DNA from: Microbacterium forte
Lineage (GTDB): Bacteria; Actinomycetota; Actinomycetes; Actinomycetales; Microbacteriaceae
Assembly (NCBI RefSeq): GCF_031885415.1
Contig: NZ_CP116871.1
Location: 3,658,001 to 3,722,000 of the forward strand
Direction: 5' to 3'
Length of the DNA: 64,000 nucleotides
Each line of letters begins with the position of its first letter. The stretch's first letter is position 1. A program made the position numbers and the translations under genes. Positions 16,243 to 24,859 of the stretch are shown here, piece after piece. The notes under the pieces were generated by a model. That model did not search any database. It was not told the origin of the DNA and worked only from the letters and a program-made list of their open reading frames with translations.

Positions 16243-18009
16243 TCAGCTGATCGTGAGCAGCTGGTGCCCGGCCGAGACCGTCGCACCGGCGACCGCGCTG
16301 ATGTTCGCGATCGTGCCGTCCTTGTGGGCCTGCAGCGGCTGCTCCATCTTCATCGCCTCGAGCACGACGACGAGGTCGCCCTTGACGACCTGCTGCCCCT
16401 CCTCGACGGCGATCTTGACGACGGTGGCCTGCATGGGCGACTTCACGGCGTCGCCGGAAGCACCGGCGCTGACGGAGGTGGCGTGGCTGCGACGAGACGG
16501 CGGCACGGCGGCCGGTCGTCCGGCGGTGCCTGCGGCTACAGCGACGCGGTCCGGAAGGCTGACCTCGAGGCGCTTGCCTGCGACCTCGACCACCACCGTG
16601 TGGCGGTTCTCGGCGGCCGCGGGAGACTCGAGCTCGCCGTCCCACGCCGGGATGTCGTTCTCGAACTCGGTCTCGATCCAGCGTGTGAAGATGCCGAACT
16701 CGCCGTTCTCCGCGGTGAAGGCGGGGTCGCGGACGACCTTGCGGTGGAACGGGATCACGGTCGGGAGGCCGGCGACCTCGAATTCGTCGAGCGCCCGGCG
16801 CGACCGCTCCAGAGCCTCGGCGCGGTCCTTGCCCGTGACGATGATCTTCGCGAGCAGCGAGTCGAATGCTCCCGAGACCGAGTCGCCCGCGGTGACGCCG
16901 GAGTCGAGCCGGATGCCGGGGCCGCCGAAGGTCTTGAAGACGTGGATCGGACCCGGCTGGGGGAGGAACCCGCGACCGGGGTCTTCGCCGTTGATCCGGA
17001 ACTCGATCGAGTGGCCGGTCGGCTTCGGGTCGTCGTAGTCGATGGTGCCGCCGGCGGCGATGCGGAACTGCTCCCGCACCAGGTCGATGCCGGTGACCTC
17101 TTCGGAGACGGGGTGCTCGACCTGCAGGCGGGTGTTGACCTCGAGGAACGACACGGTGCCGTCGGCGCCGATCAGGAACTCGCAGGTTCCTGCGCCGACG
17201 TAGCCGACCTCCTTGAGGATGGCTTTGGAGGCCGAGTAGAGCAGGTCGTTCTGCTCGTCCGTGAGGAACGGAGCCGGTGCCTCCTCGACGAGCTTCTGGT
17301 GGCGCCGCTGCAGCGAGCAGTCACGCGTCGAGATCACGACGACGTTGCCCTCCGCGTCAGCCAGGCACTGGGTCTCGACGTGGCGGGGCTTGTCGAGGTA
17401 CTTCTCGACGAAGCACTCTCCACGACCGAACGCCGCGACGGCCTCACGGGTGGCCGACTCGAACAGCTCGGCGACCTCGTCGAGCTCACGGGCGACCTTG
17501 AGGCCTCGGCCTCCACCGCCGTACGCGGCCTTGATCGCGATCGGCAGACCGAACTCCTGGGCGAACGCGATGACCTCGTCCGCTCCGGCGACCGGGCCCG
17601 GCGTGCCGGGGGCGAGGGGAGCGCCCACCTTCTCGGCGACATGACGGGCGGTGACCTTGTCGCCGAGCGCCTCGATGGCCTCGGGGGAGGGGCCGATCCA
17701 GGTCATGCCTGCACCGATGATGGCGCGGGCGAAGTCGGCGTTCTCGGCGAGGAAGCCGTACCCGGGGTGCACGGCGTCTGCGCCGGCACGGCGGGCGATC
17801 GAGAGGATCTTCTCGATCTGCAGGTAGGTCTCGGCGCTCGTGGCACCGCCGAGGGCGTAGGCCTCGTCGGCGAGGCGGGTGTGCAGAGCGTCCCGGTCCT
17901 GGTCGGCGTACACGGCGACCGAGGCGATCCCCGAGTCGCGAGCGGCACGGATGATGCGGACGGCGATCTCGCCGCGGTTGGCGATGAGCACCTTGGCGAT
18001 ATCAGGCAT
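16243..18009 (-). CDS. accA3: Acetyl/propionyl-CoA carboxylase alpha subunit (biotin carboxylase plus biotin carrier)
   Basis: The 588-residue protein starts [20 protein letters not shown], the biotin carboxylase N-terminus. The ATP-grasp region shows [10 protein letters not shown] and the catalytic blocks [16 protein letters not shown] and EFRINGEDP. The last 75 residues are the biotinyl domain, with the acceptor lysine near residue 553 in [11 protein letters not shown]. It carboxylates biotin for acyl-CoA carboxylase complexes. Its partners AccD and AccE are encoded near 24.6-26.4 kb. TAGGCT at 18017-18022 lies 7 bases before the ATG, fitting a leaderless transcript. Confidence 0.95.
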   Translation of the reverse strand: MPDIAKVLIANRGEIAVRIIRAARDSGIASVAVYADQDRDALHTRLADEAYALGGATSAETYLQIEKILSIARRAGADAVHPGYGFLAENADFARAIIGAGMTWIGPSPEAIEALGDKVTARHVAEKVGAPLAPGTPGPVAGADEVIAFAQEFGLPIAIKAAYGGGGRGLKVARELDEVAELFESATREAVAAFGRGECFVEKYLDKPRHVETQCLADAEGNVVVISTRDCSLQRRHQKLVEEAPAPFLTDEQNDLLYSASKAILKEVGYVGAGTCEFLIGADGTVSFLEVNTRLQVEHPVSEEVTGIDLVREQFRIAAGGTIDYDDPKPTGHSIEFRINGEDPGRGFLPQPGPIHVFKTFGGPGIRLDSGVTAGDSVSGAFDSLLAKIIVTGKDRAEALERSRRALDEFEVAGLPTVIPFHRKVVRDPAFTAENGEFGIFTRWIETEFENDIPAWDGELESPAAAENRHTVVVEVAGKRLEVSLPDRVAVAAGTAGRPAAVPPSRRSHATSVSAGASGDAVKSPMQATVVKIAVEEGQQVVKGDLVVVLEAMKMEQPLQAHKDGTIANISAVAGATVSAGHQLLTIS

Positions 18010-18087
18010 GCTTGCCAGCCTAGCGAGAAGGGTGGCGTTCGCTTTGACGACTCTCCACAAGAAAGAGGGAGAAACGTCGACGAGACT

Positions 18088-18726
18088 CTACGACCAGAGG
18101 TCGGTCCACGTCACGCCGAGATCCGCAGCGAGGCGGCGGACGGTCGACAGCGACATCCCGACCACCGTCGACGGGTCTCCGTCGACGCGCGTGATGAAGG
18201 CTCCGCCCAGGCTGTCGACCGTGAATGCGCCGGCGACGAGCAGAGGCTCGCCGGAGGCGACGTAGGCCGCGATCTCGGCATCCGTGATGTCCTCGGCGAA
18301 GGTCACCGAAGCCTCCGCCGTCGCGGTGGCCTCGACCGGAGCGGAGCCGGGGGAGACCCGGAAGACCGAGTGGCCCGAGTGCAGGATCCCGGTGGCGCCG
18401 CGCATCTCCTGCCAGCGCCTCGTCGCCTCCTCCGCCGTGTAGGGCTTGCCGTAGACACGACCGCCGATCTCGAACATCGAGTCCCCGCCGATCACGATGC
18501 CGTCGAACGACCCGTCCTCCGCGAGCCGCTGGGCGACATCCGCGGCCTTCGCACGGGCGAGCAGCAGCACGAGGTCGGCCGGCGCGAGCTCGGCGCCGCG
18601 TTCGGCAGCGGCAGCGGCGGCGACCGCATCCTCATCCACGCCGGGCGACTGGGTCAGCGGTTCGATGCCGGCCTGTCGCAGCAGCATGAGACGGGCGGGA
18701 GAGGTGGAGGCGAGGCAGACGCGCAT
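18088..18726 (-). CDS. maf: Maf family nucleoside triphosphate pyrophosphatase
   Basis: A 212-residue house-cleaning enzyme that hydrolyses non-canonical or modified NTPs. The N-terminus MRVCLASTSPARLMLLRQAG is the Maf substrate loop (canonical SxSPRR, here TSPARL), and the catalytic aspartate region reads FDGIVIGGDSMFEIGG. Ends with the helix that includes STVRRLAADLG. The ATG at 18726 is preferred over the GTG at 18735, because the putative -10 TACGGT (18734-18739) would lie on top of the GTG. Gap to the ATG is 7 bases, the leaderless arrangement. Confidence 0.88.
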   Translation of the reverse strand: MRVCLASTSPARLMLLRQAGIEPLTQSPGVDEDAVAAAAAAERGAELAPADLVLLLARAKAADVAQRLAEDGSFDGIVIGGDSMFEIGGRVYGKPYTAEEATRRWQEMRGATGILHSGHSVFRVSPGSAPVEATATAEASVTFAEDITDAEIAAYVASGEPLLVAGAFTVDSLGGAFITRVDGDPSTVVGMSLSTVRRLAADLGVTWTDLWS

Positions 18727-18733
18727 GTTCACC

Positions 18734-18743
18734 ACCGTATCCT
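18734..18743. promoter_or_regulatory. Overlapping divergent -10 elements
   Basis: On the minus strand TACGGT (18734-18739) sits 7 bases before the maf ATG. On the plus strand TATCCT (18738-18743) sits 6 bases before the methyltransferase ATG. They share bases 18738-18739. If both are real, RNA polymerase can occupy only one promoter at a time and each -35 region lies inside the opposite gene. Confidence 0.5.
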
Positions 18744-18749
18744 CGAAGG

Positions 18750-19979
18750 ATGACTTCCTCCCCAGCCCTGCTCGATCTGGACATCACCGGCATCGCGCAC
18801 GGCGGCACGTTCATCGCCCGACACGAAGGTCGCGTCGTCTTCGTCTCCGACGCCATCCCCGGTGAGCGGGTCCGCGCGCGCCTGACCGAGGATTCGACCG
18901 GAGAGTCGAAGAGCTTCTGGCGCGCCGAGACGGTCGAGGTCCTCGAGGCTTCGCCGCACCGCCGACCGCACGTCTGGGCGGAGGCCGACGTCTCTCGCGC
19001 CCCGGAGGATCGGCCGGGTGGTGCCGACCTCGGGCACATCGACCTCGCGCAGCAGCGCGTGCTGAAGCGTCAGGTGCTGACTGAGGCGCTCGATCGCTTC
19101 GCCGGTCCCGGACTCGAGGCCCCCGAGATCGAAGCCGTCGACTCCACCGACGGCACCGGGTGGCGCACGAGGGTCACCCTGCACGTCGACGACGAGGGCC
19201 GGGTCGGGCCCTATGCCGCGCGCAGCCACCGCGTGATCCCGGTCAGCTCCCACCCGCTCGCCCGCCCGGCGGTCGCGAAGGCGGCCCTGCGCCTCGCCGG
19301 CGGCGACGCGGGAAGCGTCGACCTCGTCGAACCCGGCGACGGCGAGGTGCGGGTCATCCGCCGAGACCGCCTCGACGAGCGCCCGGCGCGGGGCCAGCAT
19401 CGTCGGCCCGCCCCCGAGGTCGTCTACGAGCAGGTGGGCGACCGTCGGTTCCAGGTCGACGCCGGTGGATTCTGGCAGGTGCACCCCCGTGCCGCCTCGG
19501 TGCTCGACGGCGCCGTCTACGGAATCCTCGACGGCCATGTCGACCCCGAGAAGAAGCACTTCGATCTCTACGGGGGAGTCGGGCTCTTCGCCGCGTCGCT
19601 CGCCGATCTCGGCGGCACCGACATCGTCACGGTCGAGTCGAGCCGACGAGCGACCCTTCACGCGCAGCAGAACCTCGCGCCCCTCGCAGTGGATGCCGTG
19701 ACGGCGAGAGTCGACCGCTATCTCGCCGGTGTCCCCGCGGGTACGCGCGCAGGAGCCGTCGTCCTCGATCCGCCGCGTGCGGGCGCCGGCCGCGCCGTGG
19801 TCGACGCTCTCGACACGCTCGCCCCCGAAGCCATCGCCTACGTCGCGTGCGACCCCGTCGCGCTCGCCCGTGACCTCGGCACCTTCCGTGCGCATGGGTG
19901 GAACGTGGGGACTCTGCGAGGGTTCGATCTGTTCCCGCACTCGCACCACTTCGAGGTCGTCGCGCTGCTCACTCGGTGA
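18750..19979 (+). CDS. Class I SAM-dependent RNA methyltransferase (TrmA/RlmD-like)
   Basis: Probable 5-methyluridine RNA methyltransferase of 409 residues. An N-terminal TRAM-like beta barrel (ALLDLDITGIAHGGTFIAR...) comes first. The SAM-binding domain shows FDLYGGVGLFAASLADLG, the catalytic region VVLDPPRAGAGRAVV, and the nucleophile cysteine in IAYVACDPVALARDLG. The four-cysteine iron-sulphur motif of RlmD-type enzymes is not present; the region reads PGGADLGHIDLAQQRVLK, with Ala, Leu and Asp in place of cysteines. So this is the cluster-free version. Target tRNA or rRNA position cannot be told from sequence. Confidence 0.88.
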   Translation: MTSSPALLDLDITGIAHGGTFIARHEGRVVFVSDAIPGERVRARLTEDSTGESKSFWRAETVEVLEASPHRRPHVWAEADVSRAPEDRPGGADLGHIDLAQQRVLKRQVLTEALDRFAGPGLEAPEIEAVDSTDGTGWRTRVTLHVDDEGRVGPYAARSHRVIPVSSHPLARPAVAKAALRLAGGDAGSVDLVEPGDGEVRVIRRDRLDERPARGQHRRPAPEVVYEQVGDRRFQVDAGGFWQVHPRAASVLDGAVYGILDGHVDPEKKHFDLYGGVGLFAASLADLGGTDIVTVESSRRATLHAQQNLAPLAVDAVTARVDRYLAGVPAGTRAGAVVLDPPRAGAGRAVVDALDTLAPEAIAYVACDPVALARDLGTFRAHGWNVGTLRGFDLFPHSHHFEVVALLTR

Positions 19980-20020
19980 CCGGTGATCTGCGGACGCTGA
20001 CTACTCAGTAGGCTGGGCGG

Positions 20021-20683
20021 ATGAGCAGGGTCGCACTCATCGACGATCACGAATCCGTCCGTCTCGGTCTCGAGGCGGCGTGCGCTCGTGACGGAGCGCA
20101 GACCGTCGTCTTCTCCGGCAGCACGGTCGTGTCGTATCTCGAGTGGAGGTCGGCGACGTCATCGCAGCCGGCCGACGTGGTGGTGCTCGACCTGACGCTC
20201 GGCGACGGCACCACGGTGACGGAGAACGTCCGCTCACTCGTCGCAGACGGCGCGAGCGTCGTGATCCACAGCGTCGCCGATCGACCGGCGGCCGTGCGCG
20301 AGGCGCTCGCCGCCGGTGCGGCGGGCGTCGTGAGCAAGTCCTCGGCGCTCGACGACGTGCTCGACGCCATCCGCACCGTCGCCCAGGGCGAGGCGCTCAA
20401 CAACGTCGAGTGGGCGAGCGCCGTCGACGGGGATCGCGACTTCGCCGATGCCCAGCTGTCGACCCGAGAGCGAGAGGTCTTGCGGCTCTATGCGGCCGGC
20501 CTGCCGCTGAAGGCTGTGGCCGAGCGACTCGGCGTGGCCTACTCGACCGCGAAGGAGAACATCACTCGCATCCGGGTCAAGTACGTGGAGGTCGGCCGAC
20601 CGGCACCGACGAAGGTCGACCTTCTGCGCCGCGCGATGGAGGATGGGATCGTCGCCGCAGACGGGGCGCCGAGTGGCCGCTGA
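20021..20683 (+). CDS. LuxR-type two-component response regulator
   Basis: The 220 residues form a receiver domain with the acidic pair in ALIDDHESVRLG, the phosphoacceptor Asp near residue 57 (VVVLDLTLGDG) and the lysine in GVVSKSSALDDVL. A NarL/LuxR helix-turn-helix follows (about 145-205), with LSTREREVLRLYAAGLPLKAVAERLGV. TAGGCT at 20009-20014 lies 6 bases before the ATG, so the mRNA is probably leaderless. The histidine kinase gene starts inside its end, in a GTG-to-TGA overlap of 11 bases, forming one operon. Confidence 0.9.
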   Translation: MSRVALIDDHESVRLGLEAACARDGAQTVVFSGSTVVSYLEWRSATSSQPADVVVLDLTLGDGTTVTENVRSLVADGASVVIHSVADRPAAVREALAAGAAGVVSKSSALDDVLDAIRTVAQGEALNNVEWASAVDGDRDFADAQLSTREREVLRLYAAGLPLKAVAERLGVAYSTAKENITRIRVKYVEVGRPAPTKVDLLRRAMEDGIVAADGAPSGR

Positions 20684-21905
20684 TCCCCTCAGCATCCGCG
20701 AGGCCTGGAGCAAGATCCCTTCTCCCGGCAGTGTGGAGACCGAGTTCGAGCGCTTCACCGGCAAGCGCATGGAGCGCATCCTCGCCACTGTCGTCGCGAT
20801 CGGATCGGGCGTTCTCGGAGCGCAGGCGCTGATCGCGGGCATCACCACCACATCGGGGTCGGATGCTGCGCGCATCACGATCCTGCTCGTCGTCTTCATT
20901 CCGCTGATCGTGATGCTCATCGCGTGCGTCATCGGCCGTGGTGTCAGGACGGCGTCGGGGGCGTTCGCGATCGTCTACACGGTCGCGCTCGGTGCATGGC
21001 CGAGTTTCGTCGACCCGGTGGGAGAGGCGGCCGACCAGCCATGGATCTTCTTCCTCGTCAACGTGGGCGTCGTGGCCGCCATGCTCGCATTCCCGCTCTG
21101 GCTCCAGTTCGCCTGGGCATTGTGTCTGCCGTTCGTCTACGGCTACGTCCGTCTCGTCGAGGGCGACTTCTCTCGTGACTTCTGGGTGACGACGGCCTTC
21201 GACGTGTCGTTCACGCTGATTCTCGGTTTCGTCATCATCGCGCTCGGGTGGATGTTCCGTTCGGTCGCCGCGGGCGTCGACGAGGCTCGCGCGCGGGCGG
21301 TCGCGTCGTATGCGGGGGCAGCGGCCGCGGCCGCGGCAGAAGAGGAGCGCGCGGCCATGTCGGCCCTCATGCATGACAGCGTTCTCGCGGCACTGATCGC
21401 CGCCGAGCGAGCGGAGGGAGAGCGCGCGCAGGACCTCGCCGTGGGTATGGCGCGCGAGGCTCTCACCCGGCTGGCGAACACGGAGGCCGCAGTCGCTCAG
21501 GAGGGGAGCGATGAACCTGTGGGTGCGGCACAGATCGTGGTCGAGCTCCGCAGAGCGCTCTCGGAGCTCGGGGCGGATGCGATCGTCGAGGAACGAGGCG
21601 GGATCGGCCTGATCCCCGGACGCGCCGCGAGAGCGCTCGTGCTCGCTGCCAGGCAGGCGCTCGGCAACGCCGTCACCCACGCGGGCGGGCGCGGCCTCCA
21701 CATCCTCGTGGAGGGCCGAGGTGACGAGGGCATCACCGTGACGATCTCGGACACGGGGCCGGGGTTCGATCTTCGGGCGATCGGTGCCGACCGCCTCGGA
21801 ATCAGAGCATCGATCTTCGCGCGCATGGCCGGAGTGGCCGGCACCGCAGAGATCGACTCGAGCGAGTGCGGCACCACTGTCACTCTCGGCTGGGAGCGTC
21901 CATGA
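20673..21905 (+). CDS. Membrane sensor histidine kinase (HisKA_3 type)
   Basis: A 410-residue kinase. The first 200 residues hold about six hydrophobic segments with short loops, so the sensing region is within or near the membrane. The phosphoacceptor is in ALMHDSVLAALI (about residue 232), matching the HDxVxxxL helix of NarX/LiaS-type kinases. The HATPase domain shows NAVTHAGGRG (N box) and ISDTGPGFDLRAIGADRLGI (G1/G2 boxes). The GTG start (AADPLSIREAW) overlaps the regulator gene. The signal is unknown; the third gene of the operon probably takes part. Confidence 0.85.
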   Translation: MAADPLSIREAWSKIPSPGSVETEFERFTGKRMERILATVVAIGSGVLGAQALIAGITTTSGSDAARITILLVVFIPLIVMLIACVIGRGVRTASGAFAIVYTVALGAWPSFVDPVGEAADQPWIFFLVNVGVVAAMLAFPLWLQFAWALCLPFVYGYVRLVEGDFSRDFWVTTAFDVSFTLILGFVIIALGWMFRSVAAGVDEARARAVASYAGAAAAAAAEEERAAMSALMHDSVLAALIAAERAEGERAQDLAVGMAREALTRLANTEAAVAQEGSDEPVGAAQIVVELRRALSELGADAIVEERGGIGLIPGRAARALVLAARQALGNAVTHAGGRGLHILVEGRGDEGITVTISDTGPGFDLRAIGADRLGIRASIFARMAGVAGTAEIDSSECGTTVTLGWERP

Positions 21906-22912
21906 ACCGCACGGTGCGCAGCGTCGCGACCTCACTCGCTGTCGGCTTCGCGATGTACTTCGCCGCCAGAGGCGTCTGGTGGATCGAGCAGCCCTCCGCA
22001 CCGCTGCTGATGGTCGCGGCGATCGCCCTCTACCTCGTCGTCGTCAACGTCGCGATCCTCTGGGACTCCGCGATCTCGGTGCGCATGCCTCTCTGGGCGG
22101 CGCTGGCGACCCTGGTCTCGAGCATCCTGATCCCGGTGCTCGTGACGCTGTCTCTCGATCCGCTGACGCGCACGGCGCCGTTCGCGACCTGGTACATCGG
22201 TGCCCTCGGTCTGATGGGCGTCGTGTGCATCGTGCGGCGTCGCTTCGTCATCGGCTGGCTGGTGGTGGCCGTCCTCGTCGCCACCTCGTCGGCGTATCTG
22301 GGCTTCTTCGTCGCACTGTCGCTCGGTCTCGTCGGCTCGCTCATGTGGGTCGTGATCGCTCACCTGCTCGTGATCTTCTGGGACAGAGCCGTCCGCGACA
22401 CCGAGCGTCTCGCGGGAATCCAGCAGGCGGTGTCTGCGTGGCACGCGACCCAGCAGGTGCGCCAGAAGGAACGTCGCCTGCGCACGCAGTTCGCGCTCGC
22501 GGTCGCCGGGCCCGTGCTCAGCCGCACGGTCGCCTCTCGCGGCTCGCTGAACGACGAGGAACGTCTGCAGGCGCGCCTGGCCGAGGGACGGCTCCGCGAC
22601 GAGCTGCGCGGCGCGGATCTGCTCAACGACGCGGTACGTGATGCGATCGAGGACGCGCGTCGCCGGGGTGCCGTGGTCACGGTCTTCGATGAGGGCGGCT
22701 TGGCAGACGTCGACGAGGAGAGGCGCGCGACGATCCGCGACGAGCTCGCGCGAGTGCTGCGCGATGCCGATGCGGAGCGGTGGATCATCCGGGCGGCTCA
22801 GGATCCTCTCACCGCCGTGACGATCGTCGGTCGGGCAGGTGCAGGCGGACAGAGCGACGACGATGCCGTCGACGTGTGGCACGAGATCCCCCGAGACGCG
22901 CCGGAGGGCTGA
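21902..22912 (+). CDS. Membrane protein co-encoded with the two-component system
   Basis: A 336-residue protein starting with ATGA overlap on the kinase stop. Five hydrophobic segments fill residues 1 to about 165. A cytosolic part of about 170 residues follows, rich in Arg, Glu and Ala (ERLQARLAEGRLRDELRG) and ending in an alternating strand pattern (AERWIIRAAQDPLTAVTIVG). This tail could be a decayed or divergent ATPase-like fold but shows no N, G1 or G2 box. I do not recognise the family. Coupling to the kinase suggests an accessory sensor or a negative modulator. Confidence 0.7.
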   Translation: MNRTVRSVATSLAVGFAMYFAARGVWWIEQPSAPLLMVAAIALYLVVVNVAILWDSAISVRMPLWAALATLVSSILIPVLVTLSLDPLTRTAPFATWYIGALGLMGVVCIVRRRFVIGWLVVAVLVATSSAYLGFFVALSLGLVGSLMWVVIAHLLVIFWDRAVRDTERLAGIQQAVSAWHATQQVRQKERRLRTQFALAVAGPVLSRTVASRGSLNDEERLQARLAEGRLRDELRGADLLNDAVRDAIEDARRRGAVVTVFDEGGLADVDEERRATIRDELARVLRDADAERWIIRAAQDPLTAVTIVGRAGAGGQSDDDAVDVWHEIPRDAPEG

Positions 22913-22975
22913 CGCCTGGCCCTGCCCTCGGCTCTGGCCGGGGGAGGGAGGTCAGAGTCGAGGTCAGACAGAGTG

Positions 22976-23008
22976 GGCGAGGGGCGGCGAATCCGCCTGC
23001 CCCTCGCC
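22976..23008 (+). terminator. Hairpin terminator after the two-component operon
   Basis: GGCGAGGGGC (22976-22985) pairs with GCCCCTCGCC (22999-23008) over 10 bases. The inner GGCG and CGCC pair around AATC. It stands 64 bases after the operon end. No U-run follows. Confidence 0.65.
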
Positions 23009-23182
23009 AAGCGGACAAGTTACCCGAAAACCGTCCGCTGGTGGCCGGTCTGCGTCTATCTACCCTGGGACAGAGAGACCAGCCGAACGCTGAGCGTCTA
23101 AATCAGTTTCGCGGTTAGTCAAGTCGTTGTCTGTAGGTATTTTGGGGGACACGGATGCGGCCCCGGTGCGAGAAGATGGGGC

Positions 23183-24415
23183 ATGGGAATGCGTCGAGGA
23201 ACAAACCTCCCCCGTATGGGCGACTTCAATCAGTCGGTCATCCTCGAGGCCATCCGCCGGTCGGGTGAAGGACTCAGCCGGATCGAACTCGTCGAGGCGA
23301 CCGGTCTCTCCGCGCAGACGATCACCAACATCACCCGGCGTCTTCTCGACGAGGGGCTCATCGCCGAAGCCGGGCGGACCATCAACGGGCCGGGCAAACC
23401 GCGCGTCACGCTGCGCCTGGTGGCGGAGAGTCGCTTCTCGGTCGGCGTGCATCTCGATCCGGCCGTGATCACGTTCGTGCTGCTGAACATGACCGGCGAG
23501 GCGGTCGGTCGGAGGGTCGTGCGCACTCAGGACCGAGATCCGAGCCGTATCGTCGAGACGATGGCGAAGACGATCGAGATCCTGATCGACGAAGCGGGCA
23601 TCGATCGGGATCTGGTCGCGGGAGTCGGAGTCGCTGCTCCCGGCCCGCTCGACGCCGCGAAGGGCACCGTGATCGACCCTCCGAAGCTCGACGGGTGGCA
23701 CCGTGTTCCGCTGCGCTCGGTGCTCGCGGAGGCGACGGGTTTCGAGGTCACGCTCGAGAAGGACACCACCGCTGCCGCGGTGGGGGAGCTGTGGACGGGA
23801 GATGCGACGTCCGAGGGGTCTTTTCTCTTCGTGTACCTCGGCACGGGGCTGGGAGCAGCCGCCGCGCGCGACGGCGGCGTGGTTGCCGGCAGCACCCACA
23901 ACTTCGGTGAGATCGGCCACATCATTGTCGACCCGGAGGGGCCGCCGTGCGCGTGCGGCTCGCGCGGCTGCGTAGAGGTGGTGTGCACTCCGCAGGCGAT
24001 CGTCGAGCAGGCCGAGGCGGCGGGGGTGTTCGACGATGAGCCTCAGGGCGGAGGCGCGAACGAGGTCGACGAGCGGTTCCTGCGCCTGTGCGAGCGGGCC
24101 TCGGCAGGGGAGCTGCCGGCGCTCGGCGTGCTGCGTCGTTCTGCCGGCCATCTCGCGGTGCTGATCTCGGTGCTCACGAACGTGCTCGACGTCGATCGCG
24201 TCGTCCTCGGGGGCCCGTTCTGGGGGCCGCTCTCCGATGTCTACCTTCGTGAGATCCCCGAGCCGTTGCACCGGAGGAGCGCGACTCGCGCAGTGCGCAC
24301 ACTGACCGTCGACGGTGCCGTCGTCGGAGACGACGTCGGTGCGGTGGGCGCGGCCTGTGTCGTGCTCGACGCCGTTCTCACACCCCGGGCCTCGGATCTC
24401 TACCTGGAGGACTGA
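23183..24415 (+). CDS. ROK family transcriptional regulator
   Basis: A 410-residue repressor-type ROK protein. An N-terminal winged helix (VILEAIRRSGEGLSRIELVE, then TGLSAQTITNITRRLLDEGL) is followed by a sugar-kinase-like domain with GVGVAAPGPLD, GTGLGAA and the zinc-binding signature CACGSRGCVE. Such proteins usually sense a sugar or amino-sugar. No transport or catabolic genes adjoin it here, so the ligand is unknown. Start codon uncertain: ATG at 23183 or two codons later. The upstream 170 bases are lower in GC and contain CTAAATCAG and GGTTAGTCAAG half-sites, possible self-regulation. Confidence 0.88.
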   Translation: MGMRRGTNLPRMGDFNQSVILEAIRRSGEGLSRIELVEATGLSAQTITNITRRLLDEGLIAEAGRTINGPGKPRVTLRLVAESRFSVGVHLDPAVITFVLLNMTGEAVGRRVVRTQDRDPSRIVETMAKTIEILIDEAGIDRDLVAGVGVAAPGPLDAAKGTVIDPPKLDGWHRVPLRSVLAEATGFEVTLEKDTTAAAVGELWTGDATSEGSFLFVYLGTGLGAAAARDGGVVAGSTHNFGEIGHIIVDPEGPPCACGSRGCVEVVCTPQAIVEQAEAAGVFDDEPQGGGANEVDERFLRLCERASAGELPALGVLRRSAGHLAVLISVLTNVLDVDRVVLGGPFWGPLSDVYLREIPEPLHRRSATRAVRTLTVDGAVVGDDVGAVGAACVVLDAVLTPRASDLYLED

Positions 24416-24613
24416 ACGCCGTCCCGCGATTCACATACCGGTATATCGGTTACGCCCCCAGGGCTATAACTCCATTCGATGTACTATCGAAGAGATGCGC
24501 CATCTGGGGTTACAAGGTGCCAGGGGCGACGGCCCCGCATCATCGGAGGGTCGTCTGCGTGGCCCGGTAGCCGGGGGGCTCCGGGCCTCGCAGGCACTCC
24601 GTGCCCGTTGCGG
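24416..24613. other. Convergent intergenic region with AT-rich dyads
   Basis: No gene is visible. The first 75 bases are unusually AT-rich for this genome and hold the palindrome ATACCGGTAT (24436-24445) and the dyad TTCGAT-GTACT-ATCGAA (24475-24491). Further on GGCCCGG (24561-24567) pairs with CCGGGCC (24581-24587) around an inner AGCC/GGCT stem, a likely terminator for the minus-strand accE transcript. Confidence 0.55.
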
Positions 24614-24859
24614 TCACCCCGCGAAGCGGCCCCACGGGATGTCGCGTCGCAGCGGACGTCGCAGCGGTCGCTGCGTGCGGGCCCATGCCGACACGCGAGG
24701 CTCGTCTGCCACGGCCTCGGAAGCCTCCTGCGCGTAGGCGTCGCTCACCACCGCGATGAGAGCGGCGAGCTCCTCCTCGGTGGCGGCACCCCGAGTGATC
24801 TGCATCGTCGGCGGCTGGTGTTCCTCCGACGTCGCGTCCCGCGTTGCCCCGATGGTCAC
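24614..24859 (-). CDS. accE: Acyl-CoA carboxylase epsilon subunit
   Basis: An 81-residue protein whose core reads [20 protein letters not shown], followed by an Ala/Glu-rich helix and a basic tail ([20 protein letters not shown]). That is the layout of the small epsilon subunits of actinobacterial propionyl-/acyl-CoA carboxylases, which help the alpha and beta subunits assemble. The GTG start overlaps the accD stop (GTGA). An alternative ATG at codon 19 (24805) is possible, and the conserved part begins there. The short length and low conservation make it easy to miss. Confidence 0.85.
   Translation of the reverse strand: MTIGATRDATSEEHQPPTMQITRGAATEEELAALIAVVSDAYAQEASEAVADEPRVSAWARTQRPLRRPLRRDIPWGRFAG

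Noticed and set aside
16237..18753. Plus-strand frame of 838 codons opposite accA3 and maf
   Set aside because: It spans two confirmed minus-strand genes and a promoter; composition is that of an antisense frame.
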